This document shows positions 1 through 7,084 of a stretch of 64,000 bases of DNA, one piece after another. The translations under genes were made by a program, and so were the position numbers. Positions within the stretch are counted from its first letter, which is position 1; each line of letters starts with the position of its first letter. The DNA is taken from the NCBI GenBank assembly GCA_040255465.1, contig JBDZVA010000004.1, forward strand, positions 310,001 to 374,000. Reading direction: 5' to 3'. Below the pieces are notes generated by a model. It ran no database searches. It was not told where the DNA came from and saw nothing but the letters and a program-made list of their open reading frames with translations. The stretch comes from UBA5793 sp040255465. GTDB taxonomy: Bacteria; Planctomycetota; Phycisphaerae; Phycisphaerales; UBA5793.

Positions 1-964
1 CAAGCAATTCAGCCACTTTGATGCCGCCATAGTCCATCGACATGGCGAACATGAAGGGCGTGTCCTCGAAGCCGGACAGCAGGTTGCGCGGTTTGTCACT
101 GCCGGGCATCATCGCGCCGATCTTGCTGCCTTCGCGCGTCTGCACCGCCAGGTCAACGGCCAGGCCGCGCTCGCCGTAGCGAAGGCCCGCGACCACGCCG
201 CTGCATTCGTCGATGATCATGCCGACCACCGCCTCATTCATCTTGGCGACCTCGTCGCCCATGGGCATCCCCATGCCCATCGCACCCATCATCGCGACCT
301 GTTGCGAAACCATTTCGCTGAAGCCGGCGACGATCTCCTGCTTGTTCTCAGCCAGACCGTCGAAATCAACGATCGCAAACAGTTGCGAGCGCTCGATGAC
401 GCCGGCGCCGACGGCGCCCACGCGCTTCTTGAACGCGGCGGTGGCGTTCTCCTGTGCGGCGTAGCCCTCCGCAAGTTCCTTGCGCGGGCTGAGCACGGCG
501 TATTTGCCGGCCGAACGGATGTACGCCGTCTCACCCGTGGGCATCGAAACTTCCGCCACGCCATCAGCGCTGACCGTCGGGCCGAAATTCGCCGCCCACT
601 TGGCGTAATCCGTGACCGGCAGCAGCATGACAAAGGGCGGCTCGTCACCGTTGTTGTCAAAGCTCATGATCGCCACGCCGATGGATCGCGTGAGATCGAG
701 CGTCGAAACGCTCACGCCCATCTCGCCGAACATGTCGCTGGGAGCGAACGGCACGGCGCCTTCCATCTCGATGGCGGTGAGCAGTTGCTTCCACTGCTTG
801 TCCACGTCGGCCAGCGAGGTGGTGCCGACAAAGATCTTCGCGTCCTTGGGTGCAGCCGCGAGAACGTCGGGCAGGTCAGCCTGCGCCATCGGCGCCATCA
901 GGGTCAGCCCGGCGGCAAGGCCCAAGTTCGCCAGGCTCATGCTTGAGATCGATCGAAAGTTCAT
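1..964 (-). CDS. Exported protein of unknown function (3' end off the window)
   Basis: The reading frame opens at ATG 964 and stays open to base 1, so at least 321 codons are present and the C terminus is missing. A GGAG Shine-Dalgarno lies about 7 bases before the start. The first ~25 residues form a signal peptide (hydrophobic LANLGLAAGLTLMAPMAQA, then mature ADLPDV). The mature part is acidic and soluble-looking, with repeated references to self-contained alpha/beta stretches and a methionine-rich patch (MMGAMGMGMPMGDE). It loosely resembles DUF3352-type exported proteins common in Planctomycetes, but I recognise no catalytic motif. It is divergent from the desaturase gene. Confidence 0.7.
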   Translation of the reverse strand, partial: MNFRSISSMSLANLGLAAGLTLMAPMAQADLPDVLAAAPKDAKIFVGTTSLADVDKQWKQLLTAIEMEGAVPFAPSDMFGEMGVSVSTLDLTRSIGVAIMSFDNNGDEPPFVMLLPVTDYAKWAANFGPTVSADGVAEVSMPTGETAYIRSAGKYAVLSPRKELAEGYAAQENATAAFKKRVGAVGAGVIERSQLFAIVDFDGLAENKQEIVAGFSEMVSQQVAMMGAMGMGMPMGDEVAKMNEAVVGMIIDECSGVVAGLRYGERGLAVDLAVQTREGSKIGAMMPGSDKPRNLLSGFEDTPFMFAMSMDYGGIKVAELL

Positions 965-1357
965 TGGGGTCTCCAGGTTGGTCAGGCGTGTATCCGGTGC
1001 TTGTTCAGGGTGAATCCGTCCTGCCGGCCCCTCCGGGGATGCCGGTGACGCCAGCGGGTAACAGAGACGCGGCCCGCCCGGCGCGCATTCCCGGGATGGT
1101 AGCGCGAAAGCGGCGATCGACCGACCGGCGCGCACCGCCTCCGAGCGTCTCTGCTGAGGGTTGTTGGGAATGCGGTAAGTAGAGTTTCAGCGGCCAGATT
1201 CCATGCAAGTTCCGCTCAGATAGCGCCCCGCGCGCGGCGCGACGTCTATCCTCCATGGAGATTCGGGGCGGCATCCCTGCGACCGTCAGCGGCCGAGACG
1301 GCAATCATTCAAGAGACCACGGTTCGGCCCATACGCAAGGGACTGACTGCTTTGAAC
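965..1357. other. Divergent intergenic region
   Basis: 393 bases separate two divergently transcribed genes. They must contain both promoters, but I cannot place a convincing -35/-10 pair on either strand. The short open frames here have no ribosome binding site and no recognisable product. Confidence 0.5.
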
Positions 1358-2500
1358 ATGTCGAATCGAGTCCAGCGAGCCGAAACCCGGCCAGCGCCAT
1401 CCCTTCGCCAAGCCGAGGCGCCCCGTGATCCTGCAACCCATCCCGCCGGCGCCGGGCCGTCCGGCGATGTCCCGAAGATTCCACGAACCGGCAAGGAGCT
1501 GCTCGACGCCACACGCCCCTTCGCCATCGAGTCGGCGTGGGAGAGCTGGTGGAGCGTCTGCTCGACGCTGGCCATCCTCGTCAGCGCACTGGTCGTGGCG
1601 GCGATCGCACCGTGGTGGCCCTTGAGACTGGCGGCGTCGCTTCTGGGCGGGCTCGTCTTCCTGCGGACTTTCATCCTCTACCACGACTTCATGCACCATT
1701 CGCTGCTGCGTCGTTCGCGCGCGGCCCGGCCGCTGTTCTTTGCCCTGGGTTTGCTCATGCTCTCCCCGCCCCGCTACTGGCGCCACAGCCACAATTTTCA
1801 TCATGGCCACGTCGGCAAACCGCTCGAGATCGAGGGCGAACCCGATGAGATGCTCCTCACTTCCGATGTCGGCTCGTTCCCACTGATGACCACGGAGAAG
1901 TGGCGCACGACGACCTTCTGGCAGCGCCTGCAGTATCGCGTCACGCGTCATCCCCTCACGCTCCTGGCTGCCTATGTGACCGTGTTCCTCTACAGCCTAA
2001 CGATTCTGCCGCTGGTCAGGAACCCGCGGAGATACTGGGACGGCGCCCTGGCGGTGCTCACCCACGGCGCGCTGGTGACGGTGATCTGGATCTTCGCCGG
2101 CTTCCCCACCCTCTTCTTCGCGTTCCTGCTGCCCTTCACCATCGCGGCGGCGATCGGCGCGTACCTCTTCTACGCCCAGCACAACTACGAAGGCATGCAC
2201 GTCCTCGACCCCAACGAGTGGACTTTCTACCGCGGCGCCACGGAGTCGTCCAGCTACATGCGACTCAATGCCATCATGGACTGGTTCACCGGCAACATCG
2301 GCTACCACCACATCCACCACATCAACTCGCTCATCCCCTTCTACCGCTTGCGCGAGGTGATGTTCGCCATTCCTGAACTTCAGGACGCCAAGATGACTTC
2401 GCTGCGGCCAAGCGAGATTCGCTCCTGCCTGCGACTGAATCTCTGGGATCCGGAGAAGGAATGCCTGGTCAGCTACCGCGCGGCCCGGCCGGCCGCGTGA
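1358..2500 (+). CDS. Membrane fatty acid desaturase family protein
   Basis: This is an integral-membrane di-iron desaturase of the fatty acid desaturase superfamily (PF00487 type), which introduces double bonds into acyl chains in the membrane. The 380-residue product has the three histidine boxes: HDFMHH (about 109-114), HSHNFHHGH (about 143-151) and HHIHH (about 317-321). Hydrophobic segments lie between them. The first ~60 residues are proline-rich and probably cytosolic. ATG 1358 is preferred; an in-frame TTG lies 6 bases upstream. No clear Shine-Dalgarno is visible. Substrate specificity cannot be read from the sequence, and carotenoid ketolase or hydroxylase relatives share these boxes. 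Confidence 0.85.
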   Translation: MSNRVQRAETRPAPSLRQAEAPRDPATHPAGAGPSGDVPKIPRTGKELLDATRPFAIESAWESWWSVCSTLAILVSALVVAAIAPWWPLRLAASLLGGLVFLRTFILYHDFMHHSLLRRSRAARPLFFALGLLMLSPPRYWRHSHNFHHGHVGKPLEIEGEPDEMLLTSDVGSFPLMTTEKWRTTTFWQRLQYRVTRHPLTLLAAYVTVFLYSLTILPLVRNPRRYWDGALAVLTHGALVTVIWIFAGFPTLFFAFLLPFTIAAAIGAYLFYAQHNYEGMHVLDPNEWTFYRGATESSSYMRLNAIMDWFTGNIGYHHIHHINSLIPFYRLREVMFAIPELQDAKMTSLRPSEIRSCLRLNLWDPEKECLVSYRAARPAA

Positions 2501-2587
2501 GGCACGTGACACGCCGCCGATCGGCCCCGCGAACCCGTGCGCAAACCAGGTCCAGTTCACCGGCTGTGCCTCCTTGGCCCGCCGCCT

Positions 2588-4138
2588 ATGCTCACGCCAA
2601 TGAGCCAGCCGCTGGTGCTTGACGGGCAGGGACTTTCGATTGACGACGTGGCGTCGGTGGCGCGCGGCTTTCGAGCGGTGCGCCTCGGAAGCACAGGTCG
2701 CGCCGCACTCGAACGCAGCCGGGCCGTTGTCGAACGCGCCCTGGGCACGGGCGAAGCGATCTACGGCGTCAACACCGGCTTTGGCAGCCTTGCCCGCAAA
2801 CGCATCCCGCCCGATCAGGTGCGCGAAGTGCAGCGCAACCTCATCCGATCCCACTCGGCCGGCATCGGTGAACCTCTCTGCGAGAGCGTCGTTCGCTCCA
2901 TGCTCCTGCTGCTCGCCGCGAGTCTCAGTCGCGGCTGCTCAGGCGTGCGGCCAGTCGTCGTGACGCAACTCATCGATCTGCTCAACCACCGCGTCGTCCC
3001 CGTCGTGCCATCACGCGGCTCTGTTGGGGCGTCGGGCGACCTGGCGCCACTCTCTCACTGCGCCCTCACGCTGATCGGCGAGGGGCACGTCATGCACGAC
3101 GGCGCCTACAAGCCCGCGGGCAAGGCGCTGCTCGACGCCGGCCTCAAGCCCATCACCCTTGAAGCCAAAGAGGGCCTGGCGCTCATCAACGGCACGCATC
3201 TCATGGCCTCGCTGGCCACGCTCGCCCTCTTCGATCTCGAGCGCCTGCTTGACGCCGTCGTCGTCGCCGTGGCGATGACCATCGACGCCTGTCTTGCAAC
3301 GGACGCATTCCTCGACGATCGCCTGCATGCGGCACGCAACCAGGTTGGTCAACGCGAGATGGCCAGACGATTACGCGAGTGTCTCGATGGCAGCCAGATC
3401 ATTCCATCGCACAAGGTCGACGATCCGCGCGTGCAGGATCCCTACTCGCTGCGCTGCAGCCCGCAGATCCTCGGCGCGGTGGCGGACACGATCGACCACG
3501 TGCGGACCATCGTCGAGCGTGAATTGCAGGGCGTTTCGGATAATCCGCTCGTATTCGGCGGAGAAGGCCGCCAGAGCGACGCCATCATCAGCGGCGGCAA
3601 TTTCCACGGCATCCCGCTGGCCATCGCCATGGACGCCGCAACCGTCGCCGTTGCGCATCTCGCGGGCGTCAGTGAGCGACGGGTCTACTACCTCCTCGCC
3701 GCCAGCGACAGCGAGAACCCGCTCAATCCCTATCTGTCTCCCCAGCCGGGGCTGCATTCGGGTCTGATGATCGTGCAGTACACCGCCGCGGCATGCTGCA
3801 ATGAGATTCAGACGCTGTGCACACCGGCGAGCGTGGCGAACATCCCGACCTCCGCCGGGCAGGAAGACTACAACTCGTTTGGCCCGAATGCAGGGTTCAA
3901 ACTCCGGCGGGCGGTGGATCTCGCAACCAGCGTGGTGGCGATCGAATTGCTCTGCTCCGCCGAGGCACTCGAGTATCACCGCCCGCTGCGCAGCGGAGCA
4001 GCCGTCGAGCGCGCCCACGCCGCGGTGCGAAAAGTCGTCGAACCACTGTCGGTGGACCGGCCGATGACGGCGGACATGGAGGCGATCGCGCGGCTCATTC
4101 GAACCGGCCAGATCGGTGCGACGGTGCCGGGCGCCTGA
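2588..4138 (+). CDS. hutH: Aromatic amino acid lyase, probably histidine ammonia-lyase
   Basis: This cytosolic enzyme deaminates histidine to urocanate using a self-made MIO cofactor. The 516-residue length fits HutH. The MIO-forming Ala-Ser-Gly lies in GSVGASGDLAPLSH (ASG about 148-150), with the catalytic-loop motif YGVNTGFG near residues 59-66. The residue pair at the known selectivity position is Ser-His (about 88-89, in NLIRSHSAG), as in histidine lyases; tyrosine lyases have His-Leu and phenylalanine lyases Phe-Leu. ATG 2588 is chosen, with ATG 2600 possible; a GTG frame extension to 2537 looks non-native. No hutU, hutI or hutG is adjacent, so a complete histidine-utilisation operon is not visible here. 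Confidence 0.85.
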   Translation: MLTPMSQPLVLDGQGLSIDDVASVARGFRAVRLGSTGRAALERSRAVVERALGTGEAIYGVNTGFGSLARKRIPPDQVREVQRNLIRSHSAGIGEPLCESVVRSMLLLLAASLSRGCSGVRPVVVTQLIDLLNHRVVPVVPSRGSVGASGDLAPLSHCALTLIGEGHVMHDGAYKPAGKALLDAGLKPITLEAKEGLALINGTHLMASLATLALFDLERLLDAVVVAVAMTIDACLATDAFLDDRLHAARNQVGQREMARRLRECLDGSQIIPSHKVDDPRVQDPYSLRCSPQILGAVADTIDHVRTIVERELQGVSDNPLVFGGEGRQSDAIISGGNFHGIPLAIAMDAATVAVAHLAGVSERRVYYLLAASDSENPLNPYLSPQPGLHSGLMIVQYTAAACCNEIQTLCTPASVANIPTSAGQEDYNSFGPNAGFKLRRAVDLATSVVAIELLCSAEALEYHRPLRSGAAVERAHAAVRKVVEPLSVDRPMTADMEAIARLIRTGQIGATVPGA

Positions 4139-4162
4139 CGGTCGCGGTCGCAGCCCGCTCGT

Positions 4163-4726
4163 TCAGAGAATCGGCATGCCAGTGATGCGCGACTCGAAAG
4201 CGATCTTGCCGTTGACAACGCCCTGGGTGTCGCAGATGAAGCGCTTGACGTGGAACTTCACCTGGTTGGCCAGAATAACGAGCGTGTCGCCGGGAACCAC
4301 CTTGTTGCGGAACTTCGTGTCGTCGATGCGGGTGAAGCCGACGAACTCGTACTCCACGATCTTGCGGGCCTGAAACATCCACGAGGTCAGTTGCGCGGCG
4401 GCCTCGACCATCATGACTGCGGGCATCACGGGATAGCCCGGAATGTGCCCCGCGCACCACCACTCATCATCGCGGACGACGCGGATCGCGACGGCCTGAT
4501 TGAAATCCTCACCGACCCAGGCGATCCGGTCGATCTGCTGGGCCTCGCCGCGGTGCTTGTTGATGTCCTGAATGCCATCGAGGTCCACAGCGGTGGCGTC
4601 GAGATCAATGCCTTCGATATCGAAGAGCAGAGGTGGGGCCGCCGGACGAAGCGCTCCGAACGGAATCTTGTTCTCAGACCCCACGAAAATACCCCTCGGC
4701 TGCGTCACAGTAGCCGGTACGTTCAC
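4163..4726 (-). CDS. FabZ-like hotdog-fold 3-hydroxyacyl-ACP dehydratase
   Basis: The 187-residue product has the FabZ active-site stretch GHIPGYPVMPAVMMVEAAAQ, with catalytic His at about 94 and Glu at about 108, so dehydration of 3-hydroxyacyl-ACP in fatty acid synthesis is likely. It is longer than typical FabZ (about 145 residues) because of a ~60-residue N-terminal extension. The start is GTG 4726. The gene is convergent with hutH (24-base gap) and 66 bases downstream of the small Hc1-like gene. Planctomycetes often have several FabZ paralogues. Which of them is the housekeeping enzyme cannot be decided from this window. Confidence 0.75.
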   Translation of the reverse strand: MNVPATVTQPRGIFVGSENKIPFGALRPAAPPLLFDIEGIDLDATAVDLDGIQDINKHRGEAQQIDRIAWVGEDFNQAVAIRVVRDDEWWCAGHIPGYPVMPAVMMVEAAAQLTSWMFQARKIVEYEFVGFTRIDDTKFRNKVVPGDTLVILANQVKFHVKRFICDTQGVVNGKIAFESRITGMPIL

Positions 4727-4792
4727 GATCGCCTCACTTCACAATGTGTCGATCGTGCGACGCGGCGACGATCGGCAAGTGCGTTTCACTCG

Positions 4793-4981
4793 TCACGCGC
4801 CCGGCGTCTGGGGCTGGTCGCGCATCGCAAGGATGGCGTTACGGACCTCCTGGCAGGCCGCCTTTACATCTTGCATCGTCTTGCGGGCCCGGGTTCCGGC
4901 GGCCTTGTTGCCGCCCTCAGCCTTGCGGATGTCGTCTTCCGCTTCCGCAACCAGCCGCTTGAGGTTCTCGTAGGCTTCCAT
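4793..4981 (-). CDS. Small histone H1-like (Hc1 family) DNA-binding protein
   Basis: This 62-residue helical, charged protein contains the stretch DDIRKAEGGNKAAGTRARKT. It matches the N-terminal region of the chlamydial Hc1 histone-like family (a D/E-x-x-KAE-x-GNKAA-x-R-x-R pattern). A role in nucleoid binding follows from the family, not from anything visible beyond the basic patch. ATG 4981 is chosen because an AGGAG Shine-Dalgarno precedes it at good spacing. A longer in-frame extension exists upstream but lacks family similarity. It may share a transcript with the FabZ-like gene downstream. Confidence 0.75.
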   Translation of the reverse strand: MEAYENLKRLVAEAEDDIRKAEGGNKAAGTRARKTMQDVKAACQEVRNAILAMRDQPQTPGA

Positions 4982-5096
4982 GGTACTCCTTACCCAATGT
5001 GAACGGTTTAGTGGTTTCCCTGGGGCACTTCCGGCCGCATCACAATATAGCACGCTCCAGCGGCCTTTGGCCGACCACATCGCGCCATTTTCCGCA

Positions 5097-5666
5097 TTAT
5101 CTGCCCGCTCTGAGGGTTTTGATCAGCGGCAGGCATTCCCGGAACTTTGGGTGTGCCGCGTCTCGCAGAAGTTCATAAGTCGCTGATGTACAACCTGTTA
5201 CGACCGCTCCCGATCCCTGCAGCCGGGCGATGGCCGGGGCAATCTGCTCCGCCTCGCCCCCCGAAATCGCATCCAAAACCGCAAAAACCAGCCGCCCTGA
5301 GGCCAGCAAATCAAGGCCCGTCTGCAACACGCAGACGTGAGCCTCGATGCCGCAGAGCAGCACGTTGCGTCGCCCCACCCTCTCGAGCCAGCCACGGACA
5401 TCCTCAACACAGCCGCTGAATCGTGTCTTTTCAAAGACCGGCGTGTCGGCCGGCAGCGCCTCGGCAATGGCGGGCACCGTGTGGCCAAGTCCCTTGACAT
5501 ACTGCTCCGTCACCGCAACCGGAAGGCCGAGCACACCCGCGCACTGCACCAGAAACCGGCACCGTTCGACGAGACGCTCCGCGTCGATCATCGTGTCGAT
5601 GAGCCGCTGCTGCACGTCGATGACGAGCAGGCAGGTCGACTCGGGAGTGAGGCGGGCGATGGGCAT
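5097..5666 (-). CDS. Isochorismatase-family cysteine hydrolase
   Basis: The product is a 189-residue cytosolic hydrolase of the isochorismatase/nicotinamidase fold. The catalytic triad is visible: Asp about 17 in LLVIDVQ, Lys about 80 in FEKTRFS, and Cys about 112 in CGIEAHVCV. The length and the GIEAHVCV signature are those of the YcaC-like/hydrolase subgroup, whose substrate is often unknown. ATG 5666 aligns with normal family N termini (MPIARLTPES); the frame continues upstream without similarity. It is divergent from the SnoaL-like gene, with about 110 bases between them. Confidence 0.85.
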   Translation of the reverse strand: MPIARLTPESTCLLVIDVQQRLIDTMIDAERLVERCRFLVQCAGVLGLPVAVTEQYVKGLGHTVPAIAEALPADTPVFEKTRFSGCVEDVRGWLERVGRRNVLLCGIEAHVCVLQTGLDLLASGRLVFAVLDAISGGEAEQIAPAIARLQGSGAVVTGCTSATYELLRDAAHPKFRECLPLIKTLRAGR

Positions 5667-5718
5667 TTCACTGCAGTCAGAGCCGCTCCCGCGAATCGGT
5701 CGCGTGCGCCAGCGGCGG

Positions 5719-5724
5719 TACAAT
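5719..5724 (+). promoter_or_regulatory. Putative -10 element (TACAAT)
   Basis: TACAAT lies about 50 bases before ATG 5776 and could drive the SnoaL-like gene. A second candidate, TATCAC at 5762-5767, sits 8 bases before the ATG. No convincing -35 is visible for either. Confidence 0.3.
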
Positions 5725-5775
5725 CACCATCGTCGGCCGCGCGACCGACGCCAATCCATCTTATCACGAAAGCGA

Positions 5776-6348
5776 ATGTCAGCGATGGCCAGCAAGAAGA
5801 AGCAAACGCGGAAAGTCAGCTCCACGAGCAAGAAGGGCAAGAAGGCCGCATCGAAGAAATCCGCCGCACGCAAAAAGCCCGCCGCGAAGAAAACAGCCAA
5901 AAAGATAGCGAAAAAGGCGCCGCGGAAAAAAGCCGCACCCAAGCGCGATCCGCTCGCTCCGCGCGCAGTGACAACGGGCAAGGGCCCCACCCCCGCTGAA
6001 GTCGGCGGCTCACTCGTCGACATGTTCAATCGCGGCCTGCTGCACGAAATTGAGCAGCTCTGGTGGTCCCCCGACATCACGTCGATCGAAGGCATGGGTC
6101 AGGCGTGGGATGGCAAGGCCGCCGTCGACGGCAAGAACCAGTGGTGGCTCCAGACCAATCGCATGATCAGCGGCACCGCCGAAGGGCCGTACGTCGGCGC
6201 CACCGGCTTTGCCGTCAAATTCCACCTCGAAGTCGAGGAGATCGCCACCGGCCAGCGCATCATCATGGATGAAATCGGCGTCTACACCGTCAGGAATGGC
6301 AAGATCGTACAGGAAGAGTTCATGTACGGCGGCGGGCCCGGCGCCTGA
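5776..6348 (+). CDS. SnoaL/NTF2-like domain protein with lysine-alanine-rich N-terminal tail
   Basis: The 190-residue product has two parts. Residues ~1-65 are extremely basic: repeated KKAA, AAKK and RKK units of the type seen in histone-H1-like tails. Residues ~75-190 look like an NTF2/SnoaL-fold domain (VDMFNRGLLHEIEQLWWSPD near its start, MDEIGVYTVRNGKIVQEEF near its end), a fold used for small-molecule binding or isomerisation. The tail could bind nucleic acid or acidic surfaces. The start is ATG 5776, with ATG 5785 as an alternative. An Hc1-like gene lies 0.8 kb away. The family has no assigned function. Confidence 0.7.
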   Translation: MSAMASKKKQTRKVSSTSKKGKKAASKKSAARKKPAAKKTAKKIAKKAPRKKAAPKRDPLAPRAVTTGKGPTPAEVGGSLVDMFNRGLLHEIEQLWWSPDITSIEGMGQAWDGKAAVDGKNQWWLQTNRMISGTAEGPYVGATGFAVKFHLEVEEIATGQRIIMDEIGVYTVRNGKIVQEEFMYGGGPGA

Positions 6349-6351
6349 GCC

Positions 6352-7062
6352 TCACAGCCGATCAAACCAGATGAGATGATGTTCGACATCAACGCGCGGC
6401 AGAGCGAAACCCGCTTCGCCGGCCAACGCACCCAGTTCGTCCATCGTCCAGAGCCGATGCAGGCGATCGGTCGGCTTGAAGGCCTCGCACTCCTCGTCGA
6501 TTTCATCGTCGTAGCGCAGCGCCACCAGCCCCTGCCCGGCATCGAGGATCATCTGGCACGATCCATCTTCGCTCAGCCCCGTTTGCCAGTCGCCCGATTC
6601 GACCAGCGGCCACAATTCGCCGGGAAAGTTATCTATGACAAACGAACCGCCACGCACGAGCGACGCCGCCACGCGCTCCAGAACATCCGTGGCCAGATCA
6701 TCATCACTCACGAGCATCCACGTGTGCCCGAGACACAGCACCAGGTTGAAATCGCCCGCCCAGCGCGAGGCGTGACGGAAATCGGTGAAATCGGCGTCGA
6801 TGATGTTCACGTCGGCAGCACCTCGAAGCCGTTCTCGAGCCGCCTTGCGGGCCTTGGGATCGTGATCAACGCCGATCATCGCCGCCCCGGAGCCAACCAG
6901 TTGCTCGATGACCGAGCCGTCCCCGCAGCCCAGATCGAGCACGCGCATTCGGGCCTGACTTCGGCGGTGCTCCAGCCAGGCGCGCAGCGCTGAAATCTGC
7001 CCCTCGCGTTGCACCGGCTCCAGGGGGCTCCAATCATCGAGTGGGGCGTCGGGTGAATTCAT
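6352..7062 (-). CDS. Class I SAM-dependent methyltransferase
   Basis: The 236-residue product has the SAM-binding motif VLDLGCGDG (about 41-49) followed by an acidic residue at the end of strand 2 (IGVDHD). A later motif (NLVLCLGHTWM) resembles the methyltransferase motif IV region. The substrate is unknown. ATG 7062 (MNSPDAPL) is chosen; the frame extends far upstream into the divergent gene without similarity. A TACATT hexamer lies 5 bases before this ATG. The gene ends 3 bases from the convergent SnoaL-like gene and is divergent from the YyaL-type gene. Confidence 0.8.
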   Translation of the reverse strand: MNSPDAPLDDWSPLEPVQREGQISALRAWLEHRRSQARMRVLDLGCGDGSVIEQLVGSGAAMIGVDHDPKARKAARERLRGAADVNIIDADFTDFRHASRWAGDFNLVLCLGHTWMLVSDDDLATDVLERVAASLVRGGSFVIDNFPGELWPLVESGDWQTGLSEDGSCQMILDAGQGLVALRYDDEIDEECEAFKPTDRLHRLWTMDELGALAGEAGFALPRVDVEHHLIWFDRL

Positions 7063-7084
7063 CCACGAATGTACGAGGGACACG

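Noticed and set aside
2588..4726. Aryl-polyene or phenylpropanoid biosynthetic cluster
   Set aside because: There is no ketosynthase or acyl carrier protein, and the lyase selectivity residues are those of histidine lyases.
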